A stretch of 64,000 nucleotides of DNA from Myxocyprinus asiaticus (taxonomy: Eukaryota; Chordata; Actinopteri; Cypriniformes; Catostomidae), in contig NC_059358.1 in NCBI RefSeq assembly GCF_019703515.2, forward strand, positions 49,742,594 through 49,806,593, in the 5' to 3' direction. The notes below the pieces were generated by a model. The model saw only the letters and a program-made list of their open reading frames with translations. It was not told the origin of the DNA and ran no database searches. Below are positions 10,640-21,890 of this stretch, in pieces. Made by a program: the position numbers and the translations under genes. Position 1 is the first letter of the stretch, and each line of letters starts with the position of its first letter.

Positions 10640-11022
10640 CCCTAGTGTCACTACATCGACACAACATCGAGTTAGTGACAGAAGGGGAACGTCTTGGTTA
10701 CTGTCGTAACCTCCGTTCCATGATGGAGGGAACAAGACATTGTGTCCCTCTTGCCACAACGCTGTACTAGCCACTGAAATGGCCGGACCTTGTCTCGGCT
10801 CCTCAGCACAAAACCTGAATGAGAGTGGGCATTCCTTCTCCTTTTATACCCGTATGTCTGGGGGAGTGGCATGCAAATTCCACTTGCCAATTCTCATTGG
10901 CCTTTTCTCAAAAGAATAGAGGTGTTCGGGGCTCTCAAGAGCGACCCCTAATGTCACTACATCGACACAACGTCTCGTTCCCTCCATCAGGGAATGGAGG
11001 TTACGACAGTAACCAAGATGTT
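10640..11022 (+). repeat. DIRS copy A: inner complementary region and right terminal repeat
   Basis: The segment contains GTCACTACATCGACACAAC twice (10647 and 10954). It also has a pair of inverted stretches, gttactgtcgtaacctccgt (10697-10716) against acggaggtt/ggaggttacgacagtaac near 10997-11015. ccttttatacccgtatgtct (10837-10856) is the reverse complement of the TATA-box region in the left repeat of DIRS copy B. These are the split and inverted repeats that DIRS elements use to form a circular intermediate. Confidence 0.8.
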
Positions 11023-11828
11023 TCCCAGTTGTAATTACGACTTGATGGGTCATTCGTGTGTAACTTTCGAGGGGGAAACTCATATTTACAATAATTCCAA
11101 TAGCACGTGAAGGCAGCATTTGAAACATAAAAGTTAGCTGGCGTTAAACATACAACGTACAATGAGAATTTTTATACATCCAAAATATGTCAAATTGATT
11201 TATAGTATAGCAGTATCCACCTGTTATATTTAACAACTGACAATTTTAATTTCAGAATACTAATACCCGTAGCATTTTGCTTTGGATGGGTCTGTGACTG
11301 ATAAAGAATAAAATTATCTGTATTGAACACCAAGATGCATTTGAGCAAGTTTGCAGAACATTTGCTTTGCCGGAATGAATATGAGCAGCGGTTTGATACT
11401 ATCTTTACTATATTCTCCACTGCTACTACAGTCATTTCTACCAGTGTTGAATGCTTTAAGACTACATGGGAAGCACGCACTTCCTTAAATTGCACAGTGA
11501 CATGTTTATCAAATTGCATATGATCTCTCCGTTCAGGTAAGGATCGTTATTGTTCAATATTGTAAGCAACAAACGTGTGCAATAGCATACAACACTTTTG
11601 CAATGTTCATTTCATTGATGTTACCTGCATGATTATGTCCACTGGAGTAAGCTGTGCTTCAGTGGGAGTCTAAGGCAGATTTGTAACACACTGGCACCAT
11701 TTACACATTGCATGAACATGCACTTCATATCTGGATAGTATCTGCATATTCTGTAGCTGGATTGTATTTACACCTTGCAGTCAAATGCGTCACTACTAGG
11801 GATGGGGGATATATTGAATATTAGCGAT
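11023..11828. other. Non-coding stretch
   Basis: No gene or element recognised. Short open frames on both strands have no recognisable domains. Confidence 0.5.
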
Positions 11829-12546
11829 TAGTGTTGTCACGATACCAAAATTTCAGTAGTTGGTACCGATACCAGTGGAATTTCTTGATTCTCCATACCA
11901 TTTTCAATACCACAGCAAAAATACGATAATATGGTAATGTGCTTTTGAACACATTCCTTTAGCCTATTTAAAGTTACATTTCAATGTAAATAATAAATAA
12001 AAAGAAATGAGTGTTTTCAAGTGTTTCTCAATTAAGTATACATTGTTTAAGTATGACCCTACTAAAATTAGTTTTATTTTTTTCCCCAAATCTTTTTCCT
12101 TTTTTAAATAATTTTCTAGAACTAGAAAGTTTAATCATCCAAATGGTGTCTAATCAAATTCTTAACTTTTAAAAACTTTTAAAAAGTAAAACAGAACAAT
12201 TGCTTTTCAACACACCAATGCATTTTAACAGTTTTATTCAGTACAATAGTACTCTTGTTTGTGATGATTAATTATTGTCATTGTTCCTTATTATTAATAC
12301 AATGAACATTACATTTTACTATACAGTTGTAATATATTTTGGTTTCCATTTCTTCAATTTCAAGGGTATAGCTTTATTTGTAATCGTGCTTTTATTTTGA
12401 TGTTTGGTTTGCCGGAAGCTTTACTTTCTTCTTCTGATGGATAAACAGTTTGCTACATGGCCCAGTGTGATCGTTAAAGCACAAATGCTGTGATTTAAAT
12501 ATAAATATATAGTCTACATGTGCTTCACCTTGGATTAGTGCTCTTT
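11829..12546 (-). mobile_element. hAT-like non-autonomous element, truncated second copy
   Basis: It starts TAGTGTTGTCACGATACC, matching the terminal repeat of the complete element at 17731-18918, but in the opposite orientation. Internal matches to that element include the reverse complement of cactgggccatgtagcaaac (12449-12468 here, 18199-18218 there) and ggattagtgctct at 12532-12544. Similarity ends at about 12546, next to a poly(T) run, so the far terminal repeat is missing. Confidence 0.75.
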
Positions 12547-12583
12547 TTTTTTTTTCTCTCATACAACTGTCAAATACACTGTA

Positions 12584-13163
12584 ACTGTGTCCCAAATGAC
12601 ACACTATACACTATGCACTTACAAAATGTACTATCCACTCAGCCATGTAGTGTATGAATTTTCAAAGTGTAGTATCGTCCCAAATGGAACACTAAATGGT
12701 TTACACGGAAGCTTTCGCTGTTTAACAGCTAATGGAAGTGACATTTCAAACCCAAACATTGTGTTGCCGATAGCTTTAGCACGCTATCCACCCTTAGTTC
12801 AACATTTATATCTCAATAATATACATATTCACACGTGGTATGATGGTAAAGCGTTTAACTCCCTTTTGTAGGGTGCTGTCTTCACAGAAATTTCGCTAGT
12901 TGTCATTCTCCACTATTTACAATTGTTTTGCCAGATCACCATCACACTGCCAGTAACTCCGCCCCTTCCACTATGTATGGCAAGCAATGATTCCTGAGTG
13001 CATGAAGAGTCCAACATTCCACACTCTGTTTTGATGGTTGAAAAAGTGCATCATCTGAGTACTTGTAGTTCACTTCTTTTTGTTGAATTTTTAGTGTAAA
13101 CATACTACTTGCACTTCAAAATGATGTAAAATAGTGCAGAAGTTTGCGGTTTGGGATGCACCT
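12584..13163. mobile_element. Probable non-autonomous DNA transposon (GTCCCAAAT ends)
   Basis: It begins near ACTGTGTCCCAAATGACACAC and ends near TTTGCGGTTTGGGATGCACC, which are imperfect inverted complements. Further copies of the TCCCAAATGG word lie inside (12672). Such ends are common on hAT-like non-autonomous elements of fish. No target duplication was identified and there is no coding sequence; the ends are approximate. Confidence 0.45.
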
Positions 13164-13711
13164 GTTGCCTTTTCTGTGTCTAAATAAAAGCTGCTGTGAA
13201 GTTGAAGTAAATACGATAGCACTTTCGGTGTCAAAATAAGTCACAGGTGAAGGTGAAGTAAAGAGGACAGAAATATATTACTTTTGTATAACGCAAATCT
13301 AATAATCAGAATAATAATGATAATTTAGCATTATATTATAATAATAAACCTGATGTGCCCCACAGTAATAATTTAGTATTATGCAATGTTCACCTGGGGT
13401 TTAAAAAATAAGTCGGTGAAGTAGCTTTTCACACCTTGTTCATTTACACAATGTATTCGTAAAAACATTTGAAGGTAAATAATGCTTTTTAATAAGCTAC
13501 TATGTATCATTGTATATGAAATATAAATATAAAGTGCATATTAATGGAAATGATTGAATTTCATTCTCCCTTGTGTTTATTTAATGAAAAATGAATTATT
13601 ATATTTTCATGTCTTTCAATGGCAACGTATACAATGTTTGGAAAGCCATCGAAATTGTGGTTCCTCTGATTAAAAAAACAACAACATTTGAGGCATTTTA
13701 GAGCAAATACA

Positions 13712-13774
<63 letters not shown>

Positions 13775-14770
13775 TTTTGAGATATCTAAAAAAAAAAAAA
13801 AAAAAAAATGTGCCAGAAAAGCTTTCTTCTTATGTTACTCACTCTACTCGGCAAACAAAGAATTAGAAGCAGCGTCTAAAATACCCCGTCTGACTTAACC
13901 AAATATTTGCCCATTTTTTGCCCATAAATCATGCCCATTCCTCCTCCAATCTAACTGCAGGCATCTCTGGATGCGAGTAAAAGGTAAAGACAGTAAGTGA
14001 GTAATCCTTAAAGGAGTTTACAGATGTGGAATGGAAACAAAATAATAGGGACATTAAGCAACAGCTGCGGATGGGTTGCTACGCAACAATCACTTGGCAA
14101 TAATGGCGGTGGAACAGAGCATTTAATCATTCAAGAAAAAAAGGTAGGCTATTTAAAACAGCAAGAGAAGGGATGCTTGCAATGTTAAATAACTGTCAGA
14201 AGAAGAGTTTTACTCTTGTATGAGATAAATAGCCTAAGTCTAAAACCTAGATATTATTATTAAGTCTACCGATATTTTTGAGGTTTTATATTCAAAGCCA
14301 ATAACCGTGTGTAATTTAACATACGTTTTGAGGATGTTTACACTATTTACTGTGTTCACTTTGCATCATCTCTTATAAAGCATATTCTAACATTTACTTT
14401 TCTAATCTGTCAAGTACAATCGACTGTCACTATGCCAAAAAAGAAATGCTTTATAAATTATGGTTTCGGTGTCAGGAAGTGAAGTCGCGTGCACGCAATG
14501 GAACACAGAACGCCGTAACCGCACCTGCTGCTTAAAGTCCCTATTAAGAATGACACAGCATTCTTTTTCGCTTTATGTGATGTCATGAAAGAACATATGT
14601 GCCCTGCAGAATATTAAGTGCTAGCCCGCATACCCTTAATAATGCATTTTGTCATTGTAGGTTCCCACGAAGAGTATAATGTATAAACGTACATTACATA
14701 TGCACCCAACGTGATCTCATGAGAACTCGTATGTACACTTACGTAAAGTTTGGTTCTAGCCAATGTACAT
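13164..14770. other. Non-coding AT-rich stretch
   Basis: No gene recognised. It contains the AT microsatellite listed separately and a poly(A) run at 13789-13808. Confidence 0.5.
13716..13772. repeat. (AT)n microsatellite
   Basis: About 28 uninterrupted AT dinucleotides, followed shortly by an A-run. Confidence 0.98.
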
Positions 14771-14891
14771 TAGTTCACCTCTCGAGTCTTCTGGTCCGAG
14801 TCGTTCGTTCTTTTGTCACGTGACAGCCGTATACGCTGTGCAGTGACAAAAGAACGAACGACTCTGACAAGAAGATTCCAGAGGTGAACTA
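14771..14891. repeat. Long palindrome (49-bp arms)
   Basis: Arm one (14771-14819: TAGTTCACCTCTCGAGTCTT... ending ...TCTTTTGTCAC) is mirrored by arm two (14843-14891: GTGACAAAAGAACGAACGAC... ending ...GAGGTGAACTA) with only a few mismatches, around a 23-nt spacer. It probably belongs to a larger non-autonomous DNA transposon that reaches about 15150, where a segment ending cttcccatcactact resembles a common fish repeat. No protein is encoded. Confidence 0.85.
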
Positions 14892-15627
14892 AACTTTCTG
14901 TTTCTCATAATTTGTCCTTGGCTGAATTATCAATTTTTCCTTATTGGGACTATAATCAAAATTTGTGTAAGTAGACGTGTTGGGGGGGATTTGCCTATTG
15001 AAAATGTAACATTTTAATTTAATTCTGCTCAAATGAACGAAATGAACTAAATGACTTGAATAAAGATTCGTTCATTTTGCTGAATGAGTCAGTAGTCAAT
15101 AAAATGTCAGTAAATTCAAGTCAGTAAAATGATCCGATCTTCCCATCACTACTCCTGATGCACTCCAGAACAGCGCTGTCATTTCTCATTCAAACATATA
15201 CATCACAGAATATGGCAGTTGCAAATGGTCATGAGACACTTGAGAGCCAATGAGCAATCAACATCACTGCCGTAAAACCGCTGGTCGTAATGCTTGAAGC
15301 GGCAGTTTTTGAATTTTGAAAACGAAACCAACGCGGGTTGACGGTTACAGAGGGCGTGATGGCGCTCTGTTCTTGTATTTAAATAGTTGTAATGGATTTG
15401 TCAATATTTTACATTTCTAAAGCTGTAAATACCTACAAAAAATTGCATTTGAGATGCTTTCAAATGTCCATATTGTACGTTTTAGTGTCTATTCAAACGT
15501 AAAAATATGTACGTTTAATGTTACAAATATTAACACAAATAGCTACGTATATTAATGAGATCAGGCTGATGCACCACATCTCTGCGCATGAGCGCAATGT
15601 ATTTTGAATATGATTGAGAAAGTAGTC
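14892..15627. other. Non-coding stretch after the palindrome
   Basis: Up to about 15150 it holds repeat-like sequence rich in gaacgaa and gactcg words, related to the palindrome. The rest shows nothing recognisable. Confidence 0.45.
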
Positions 15628-15826
15628 AGATTCAAAAGTTTACATGGCTAATATTTTTCTTTTGATCTGATTATTTTAGGTCTACACCACCCCCTTCATT
15701 TGGATGGAAATTTCATTCGGATCCAGCTCAATCAGATAATTTTTGTGTTTACATGAATGCTTTTCAATCCGATTGAGCTATCAGTCAGATTCTAAACTGA
15801 TTATTTGGTTGCATGTAAATGCACCT
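15628..15826. repeat. Fold-back (MITE-like) element
   Basis: Imperfect inverted repeats are nested around about 15745. agctcaatcagat (15726-15738) faces atccgattgagct (15767-15779), and outer agtttacatg (15637-15646) faces catgtaaatg (15812-15821). There is no coding sequence. Confidence 0.55.
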
Positions 15827-15889
15827 TGGGTGCATTTATAACTGTCATTCAATGTGGTTAAGCGCTTTGCAATTTGATCACTGAAAACA

Positions 15890-16081
15890 CATGTTAATTT
15901 AATTATATTTATTTATCACATTCATTATACATTTGCACATATACAGTGAAATTCTTTTTTTCACATATCCCAGCTAAGCTGGGGTCAGGAGATCAAGGGC
16001 ATCTTGGCAGTGCTGGGGCTTGAACCCCTGACCTTCTAATCAGTAACCCAGAGCCTTAACCGCTGAGCCACCACTGCCCCT
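15890..16081 (-). mobile_element. tRNA-derived SINE
   Basis: Read on the minus strand from 16080, it starts GGGGCAGTGGTGGCTCAGCG and has an RNA polymerase III A box (TGGCTCAGCGG) and B box (GGTTCAAGCCC) with tRNA-like spacing. A conserved body follows (cccagcactgcc, cccagcttagctggga, gaatttcactgtatatgtgc) and then an A/T-rich tail. This fits the common tRNA-derived SINE of fish. The middle is shorter than in related copies I know. It is a retroposed element, not a tRNA gene. Confidence 0.85.
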
Positions 16082-16084
16082 AAT

Positions 16085-17722
16085 ACAAAGTGTAAATAGG
16101 GCCATTGGGTTCTGAAATTATCTGATTGTTTATTGGACAGTGGGCTTTCAGTAAATTAACTATAATCCCACCTGGAAGCCTGGCTTCTCTATATGATGAT
16201 TGGTCAAGCTCTCAAATGGGCTGAACCATGTAACTAACAGGCAATCTTTGAAACAGTGATGTGAGTAACAGCATTTTGAATTTAAACACAATCGCTGTCA
16301 TTCAGTAGGTGCAGAGTGATCGGCAGTGCAGAAGAAATTGGATGTGGTTTATTTAACAATTCATTTAGTGATTATAAATCTTCACTTTTGCCATTGGCAT
16401 ATGTGGGTATTTCAGAATAGTGGCAGAATTGGGTGCTGGAATTTTGAAAAATAATATTTCACACACTGCTTATCAGAATGTCTCTTATCTGTCAATTTGA
16501 GAGGAATAACTTTATGAACTTAATTAAGACCACAAGTGGTGATGACATCTTTGCCATTTAAAATAATTAAAATAAAAGCCTCATGGGTGACTAGCAAGTC
16601 CAGCTGGATGGCTACATGTGAAGTACTGTGAATTAAAGAGAAAAGTAAAATATCATCAAAGTAAACAGAAATATAACTTATTTGGTGATGACACATAATA
16701 GGTGTACATGCCTAACACTATGAACAAAGAAAAAATGTCTTTTTCCTTGTAAGTAATAAAAATAAAAAAATAAATAAATAAAAAATACATTATTACAGTG
16801 TGTTATGCAGAGTGTGATGGTAATGACAGATAAATTGAGACCAGTATAAATGAAAGGAAATAAAGTACAACATCCAGATATATATTATAGATAATATGCC
16901 TAAACTTAAGCAATGTTTAAAAATTTCACAATTTTGCTGGAAATATTTAAATTAAATATGGCATAATTGAAACTCTGGGTTGGGGACAACACCAAAACAT
17001 ACACGTCCTACCATAAAACACAACAAATGTACTCAAATAAAAACTTGAGACAATAAAAAAAATGACTAGGTCTGTCTTTGTCTATACTGGCTATTAACAT
17101 TTAAAATTGTTGTGTGAAATGTGTTTTTTCTAGAAATACACCCCAGGGACAGAAATATGCCCGTAATCTGAGATTCACTCATATGTTGTAAGTGAAATTG
17201 TAAATATAATGAAATAATAATATAAAAAATGAAAAATTTGCAAGTACACTTTTTTTGACCGACATCTGTGCTACCCCTCTTTTGAAATGCACCAGCCACC
17301 ACCAGTTTCCACATACATGATGCATGTTTCATGATGCACAGTGGATGGAATACATACAAGTATGTCTTTAAATTTTTTTTTTTTTTAAATATTTGCACAC
17401 AAATGTTGCTCTTAGTGAATGATAGTCATATTGAGTGTCATATGAGGGAAATTATTAATAATTTGAACCCATGCCAAATATGTTGTGATACATCATTAAC
17501 CTGCCTCATTGGTTTGATTGAAAGTGGATAAAATCAGTATGGCTGTTGTACTGGCCTGAAAAAACTTTCAGTTCAAACTTCAAGAACTTTTTACAACTTT
17601 TTAAATTTAAAACAAAATACAAAAATGAATGTGCAAATCTGGACGACAAGAAGACGTATAACCAATAGAAGATGTAAATGTCACATGCTGACCTCTTAGC
17701 TCAATTAAAAAAATACATATTT
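16085..17722. other. Non-coding AT-rich stretch
   Basis: No gene or element is recognisable. The 110-codon minus-strand frame at 17066-17398 shows no conserved features. Confidence 0.5.
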
Positions 17723-17730
17723 CAAAGCTG

Positions 17731-18362
17731 TAGTGTTGTCAAAAGTACCGGTACTTCTGTATCAAGTTGGTACTAAAATAAAAAAGATGTAACGATACCA
17801 GTGATTCTACAGTACCGGTAGTACCAAGCACCGACTTAATTCGGTACCCGCACATTGTCTTACTAACACACGACCGCTTTCAAACACTCACGCTTATTTG
17901 AGAGTGTGCTCTGTTACTCCTTTTACATTGAAATGCACAACTAATCAAATTAAAACCATGATATGCCCTAATTTGATTATTAAACCACGAAATGCTACAA
18001 TCTTAGTCTGTATGTATTTTTTAAAGCATGAGCTTTAAATGAATGTGTGAAGCCGACCGCTCATACACTGGAAATTCCACAGACTATGACAATCATTGGC
18101 ATTGAGAGATGACAGAGCAGAGCACTAATCCACACTGAGGCATTATTTTAAAATAATTAATATAATTAAATCACAGCATTTGTGCTTAAACAATCACACT
18201 GGGCCATGTAGCAAACTGTTTATCAAGAGAAGTTAAACTTCTGTCAAAAATACATGTCAAAATAAAAGCACGATTCATAGTATAAGCTAAATGCCTGAAA
18301 TTGAAGAAATTGCAACAGAAATATATTATAACTGTATAGTAAAATGTAATCCTCACTGTAGA

Positions 18363-18416
<54 letters not shown>

Positions 18417-18918
18417 TGATTAATGAATAATGATTGTAGTAATAATAATAATAATACAAATTAAGCAATATATCACAAGCAAGAGTGCTTTTGTACTGAA
18501 TAAAAGTTTGTTAAAAAAATGCAATGGTATGTATGTTGATAAGTAATTGTTCTATTTTTTTACTTGTTAAAAGTTTTAAAAGTTTAAGGATTTTTGTTTT
18601 TTAATTATTTGACACCATTTTGATAATGAAATTAAACTTTAAAACATGGAATTCTGGAAAAAATAATAATAATAAAAAAAAAAAATAAAGGAAAAAAGGT
18701 TTTGGGGGAAAAAATAAAACAAGTTTTAGAAACACTTGAAGGAACCATGCATATCTTTTAATTTATTATTTACATTGAAATTTAACTTTAAATAGGCTAA
18801 AGGAGTTTTTTTCAATAGCACATTATCATATTAACAAATTTTTCTGTGGTATCGAAAACCGTGAAATTTCACTGGTATCGGTACCGACTACTAAAACTGT
18901 GGTACCGTGACAACACTA
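17731..18918 (+). mobile_element. Complete hAT-like non-autonomous transposon
   Basis: The 1188-bp element is bounded by TAGTGTTGTCA at 17731 and its reverse complement TGACAACACTA ending at 18918. It is flanked by a perfect 8-bp target-site duplication, CAAAGCTG, at 17723-17730 and 18919-18926. An 8-bp duplication is the hallmark of hAT integration. Subterminal GGTACC-rich sequence (accggtacttc / ggtaccgactac) is present at both ends. There is no transposase frame, so mobilisation would have needed a partner element. A (TAA)n microsatellite has expanded inside. A truncated relative lies at 11829-12546. Confidence 0.9.
18362..18412. repeat. (TAA)n microsatellite within the hAT element
   Basis: About 16 AAT/TAA units. 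It produces a meaningless poly-tyrosine frame on the minus strand. Confidence 0.97.
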
Positions 18919-18926
18919 CAAAGCTG

Positions 18927-20703
18927 CATGTTTTTATTGTTGTTGGAAGGTGAGTAGCCAGTATTTAAAAAAGTGAAAAAAAAAAAAAAAATTACACAAT
19001 ATTATTTGTTAGTGATGTTTACTTAAAACCAGAAGCCTTCCCGTGTAACATCATATCCTCAGGGTCCCACTCTTTACAACCAATGAATTTCCATGACTTG
19101 AAAGCTAATTTCCATGCCCAATGAAAATGGCACCGAAATCACATAATTGCAAATTTGTAAAAAAAAAAATAAAAAATTAAAAAATTAAAAAAAAAAAAAA
19201 AAAATTATTGATAAAAGTTCAACTGAAAACATAAATTTTTTTATTTTATCTATTTGAACAGCAGTTAACGTGTGTTTCACTACAAGCAAATCTGGTCGCA
19301 ACTGAACTGTCTGGAAACATCTTCTGAAAAAGCAAACTTATGTCCTCGCATGATTTGTAGGAATAGTGTGCATTTATTACTTTTATTGGGTACTTTTAGT
19401 GCCCAAAGTACTTTGGCATCATTTTTCAAAATTATATCTGAAATAGGCTTTTGAGTCTTTACTGCAGTGTTAGAGGCTTTTTCTACATTTGAGGTTTCCT
19501 CTGTACCGACCGTGCTAAAATAATCATTAATTGAAGATACGGTAGCTAGAGCAGTTCCTTCACATTGTGTTTTTGCTCCTCATGTGGCTGCATGGGAACC
19601 CTGTATCCTAGTCCGTTGTGAAAATAAAAAATTGTATGTTCAGTGCCCAATTGTGACTGTCCCTTAAGGGCATCAATGCACATATGCTTCAGACAGATGC
19701 AGTTACATTGAACTTTGTATTATATTACTCTGGATTAAGTTTTAAAAATCGAGTTACCACAGCTGCGATGAGGCTTCTAACACTGCTGCTGAGGGAGTGA
19801 CAGAAAATTTAGCCTATTTCTCTCTTTTTACTGCTGTTGTCCATCGTTCTATATTTTTATCCTTCTTTGAAAAGCCGTGAAAGTGTAATCGTTTATATTT
19901 TCTTTTGCTGTTGGAGCAAACGGGTCAGCAAAAATTACATTTGTTGTTGTCTCCCATTCACCGCCATGCAAGTTACCCAACTATGATTCTACTTCTGCTC
20001 TGCAAACCCAAATATGTGAAAAGGGTCCATATGCATCTCTTCTTGTGTGTTTTATTGTCTGTACAGCTGCATGTTGCCTATACAGCTGGAGTTTCGCTTA
20101 CTGCTCCTTGTTAAAATCAGGTGGTTCTTCAAGCTTAAATTGCTCAGATGGTTGAAATATTCCTTATTACAGTCCCGGGACATGAATAATTGCGTTAATA
20201 TTTTTGCACATAATTTTGTATAAAATTAATTGCACTGAATTAACATATTAAATTGACAGCCCTACTTAAAATAAGTACACAGTTCAGAACAGGATTTTGT
20301 GAAAGTTATAAAAATGGCTTTGTACAATAAATACTGTATAAATAACTTTTTTAAATGTTAAATTATGGTATGTTTTTAAATTTGGCATTTTACTTTCATG
20401 TACTTTTCTTTCATGATACATCCTATTAGGGCTGTCCTGTTAGGGCTATTGATTATTTTGGTAATCGAGTAATCTAATGAATATTCTGAAGATTAATCGA
20501 GTAATATGAAGAAAAAAAATTGTCACTTTTGGCTAAGTGTTTTAACACACTCTATGATTGAACAACAACAACAAAAACAGCAAAACAATTGTGCAAACCA
20601 TATCTAAAGCCATCAGAGACCCAAAGCAGATCGAAAGTATAATTTTGTTTTATTCAAGCTGAAACTTTTAAATGCAAGACCTACCTTTTTCTAACTACAT
20701 ATA
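18927..20703. other. Non-coding stretch
   Basis: No gene recognised. 19020-19065 (acttaaaaccagaagcc ... catcatatcc) resembles 34397-34430, suggesting an old shared repeat. Poly(A) tracts occur at 18978-18993 and 19160-19204. 20430-20520 contains an agggctgtc/taatcgagtaatc segment like many degenerate fish repeats. Confidence 0.5.
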
Positions 20704-21420
20704 CAGTGCATTCATAAAGTATTCAGACCCCTTCATTTTTTTCTAATTTTATTATGTTGCAGACTTATGCTAAAACGCTTTAATTTTTCACATCAATCTA
20801 CAGTCCATACCCCATAATGACAAAGCAAAAACCAGATTTTTTATAACTTTACGAATTTATTAAAAAGAAAAAACTGAAATATCACACTGACATAAGTATT
20901 CAGACCCTTTGCTATGGCATTTGAAATTTAGCTCAGGTGCATCCCATTTCCCTGGATCATCTTTGAGATGTTTCTACACTTTGATTGGAGTCCACCTGTG
21001 GCAAATTCAATTGATTGGACATGATTTGGAAAGGCACACACCTGTCTATATAAGGTTTCACAGCTGAAAAAGCATATCAGAGCAAAAACCAAGTCAAGAG
21101 GTCAAAGGAACTGCCTGCAGAGCTCAGACACAGGATTGTGCTGAGGCACAGATCTGGGGAAGGCTACAAAAAATTTTGGCTGCATTTAATGTTCCCAAGA
21201 GCAACAACAGTTTGGAACAACAAGGACTTTTCCTAGAGCTGGCCGCCCGGCTAAACTGAGCAATCAGTGGAGAAGGGCCTTGGTAAGAGAAACCAAGAAC
21301 CCGATGGTCACTCTGGTTGAGCTCCAGAGATCATGTGTGGAGATGGGAGAAACTTGCAGAAGGACAACAATCACTGCAACACTCCACCAATCTGGGCTTT
21401 ATGGCAGAGTGGCCAGACGG
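20704..21420 (+). mobile_element. Tc1-like element A, 5' part
   Basis: It begins ACAGTGCATTCATAAAGTAT, a Tc1-type terminal repeat of fish. The 5' untranslated part (taagtattcagaccctttgc, gattggagtccacctgtggc, cctgtctatataagg) and then remnants of the transposase N-terminus follow: ELPAELRHRIVLRHRSGEGY, and after frameshifts RAGRPAKLSNQWRRALV. The element stops at about 21420, where a second Tc1-like element begins in the middle of its coding sequence. The catalytic domain and right terminal repeat are missing. Confidence 0.85.
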
Positions 21421-21720
21421 GCTGGTTTGAGTATTTCTGTAACTGCTGATCTCCTGGGATTTTCACACTCAACAGTCTCTAGAATTAACTTTGAATGGTT
21501 CCAAAAACATCTAGTGAGCGGCAATTCTGTGGATGGAAATGCCTTGTTGATGAGAGAGGACCACCGAGAATGGCCAGACTGGTTCGAACTGATAAAATCT
21601 ACAGTAACTCAGATAGCCGCTCTGTACAACGGTGGTGAGAAGAATAGCATATCAGAATGCTATTCTGAGATGCGGGTTGCCGCTGTTTTGGCGGCACGAG
21701 GGGGACCTAGACAATATTAG
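21304..21720 (+). pseudogene. In-frame chimera of two Tc1 transposase DNA-binding regions
   Basis: From the ATG at 21304 the frame stays open for 138 codons. The first part (PMVTLVELQRSCVEMGE, TTITATLHQSGLYGRVARR) is the second helix-turn-helix of Tc1 element A. At about 21420 it changes, without loss of frame, into the N-terminal DNA-binding region of a different Tc1 family: AGLSISVTADLLGFSHSTVS, then REWPDWFELIKSTVTQIAALY. The protein ends AARGGPRQY, which looks like the normal C-terminus of the second family. Everything with the DDE catalytic residues is absent. The result could only be a DNA-binding protein. Upstream coding sequence is frameshifted and I see no dedicated promoter, so expression is doubtful. 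Confidence 0.7.
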
Positions 21721-21757
21721 GCAGGTGGTTTTAATGTTGTGGCTGATTGGTGTATAT
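21421..21757 (+). mobile_element. Tc1-like element B, internally deleted
   Basis: It joins the transposase start of one Tc1 family (GLSISVTADLLGF) to the extreme 3' end of the same family: gcggcacgagggggacc, aatattaggcaggtgg, and the terminal repeat ttttaatgttgtggctgatt ending near ggtgtata. The left terminal repeat is missing at the fusion with element A, and the transposase core is deleted. Confidence 0.75.
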
Positions 21758-21761
21758 CTAT

Positions 21762-21863
<102 letters not shown>

Positions 21864-21890
21864 TACACACATATATATGTGTATATATAT

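Larger units (their letters stand above)
6783..11022 (+). mobile_element. DIRS-like retrotransposon, copy A (5' truncated)
   Basis: The module order gag tail, reverse transcriptase, RNase H, tyrosine recombinase, right inverted terminal repeat is the DIRS arrangement. These elements integrate with a tyrosine recombinase instead of a DDE integrase, and so leave no target-site duplication. The GC content is clearly above that of the flanks. The left repeat, promoter and most of gag are missing; the copy starts abruptly in the gag coding sequence. All coding parts carry frameshifts or stops. The 3' end is set by the last bases shared with DIRS copy B (gttacgacagtaaccaag). Confidence 0.92.

Noticed and set aside
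15890..16081. Possible tRNA gene on the minus strand
   Set aside because: A and B boxes are present, but the body and A/T-rich tail continue as a SINE and there is no complete tRNA fold.
18244..18468. Poly-tyrosine frame on the minus strand
   Set aside because: It is a translation of the (TAA)n microsatellite.
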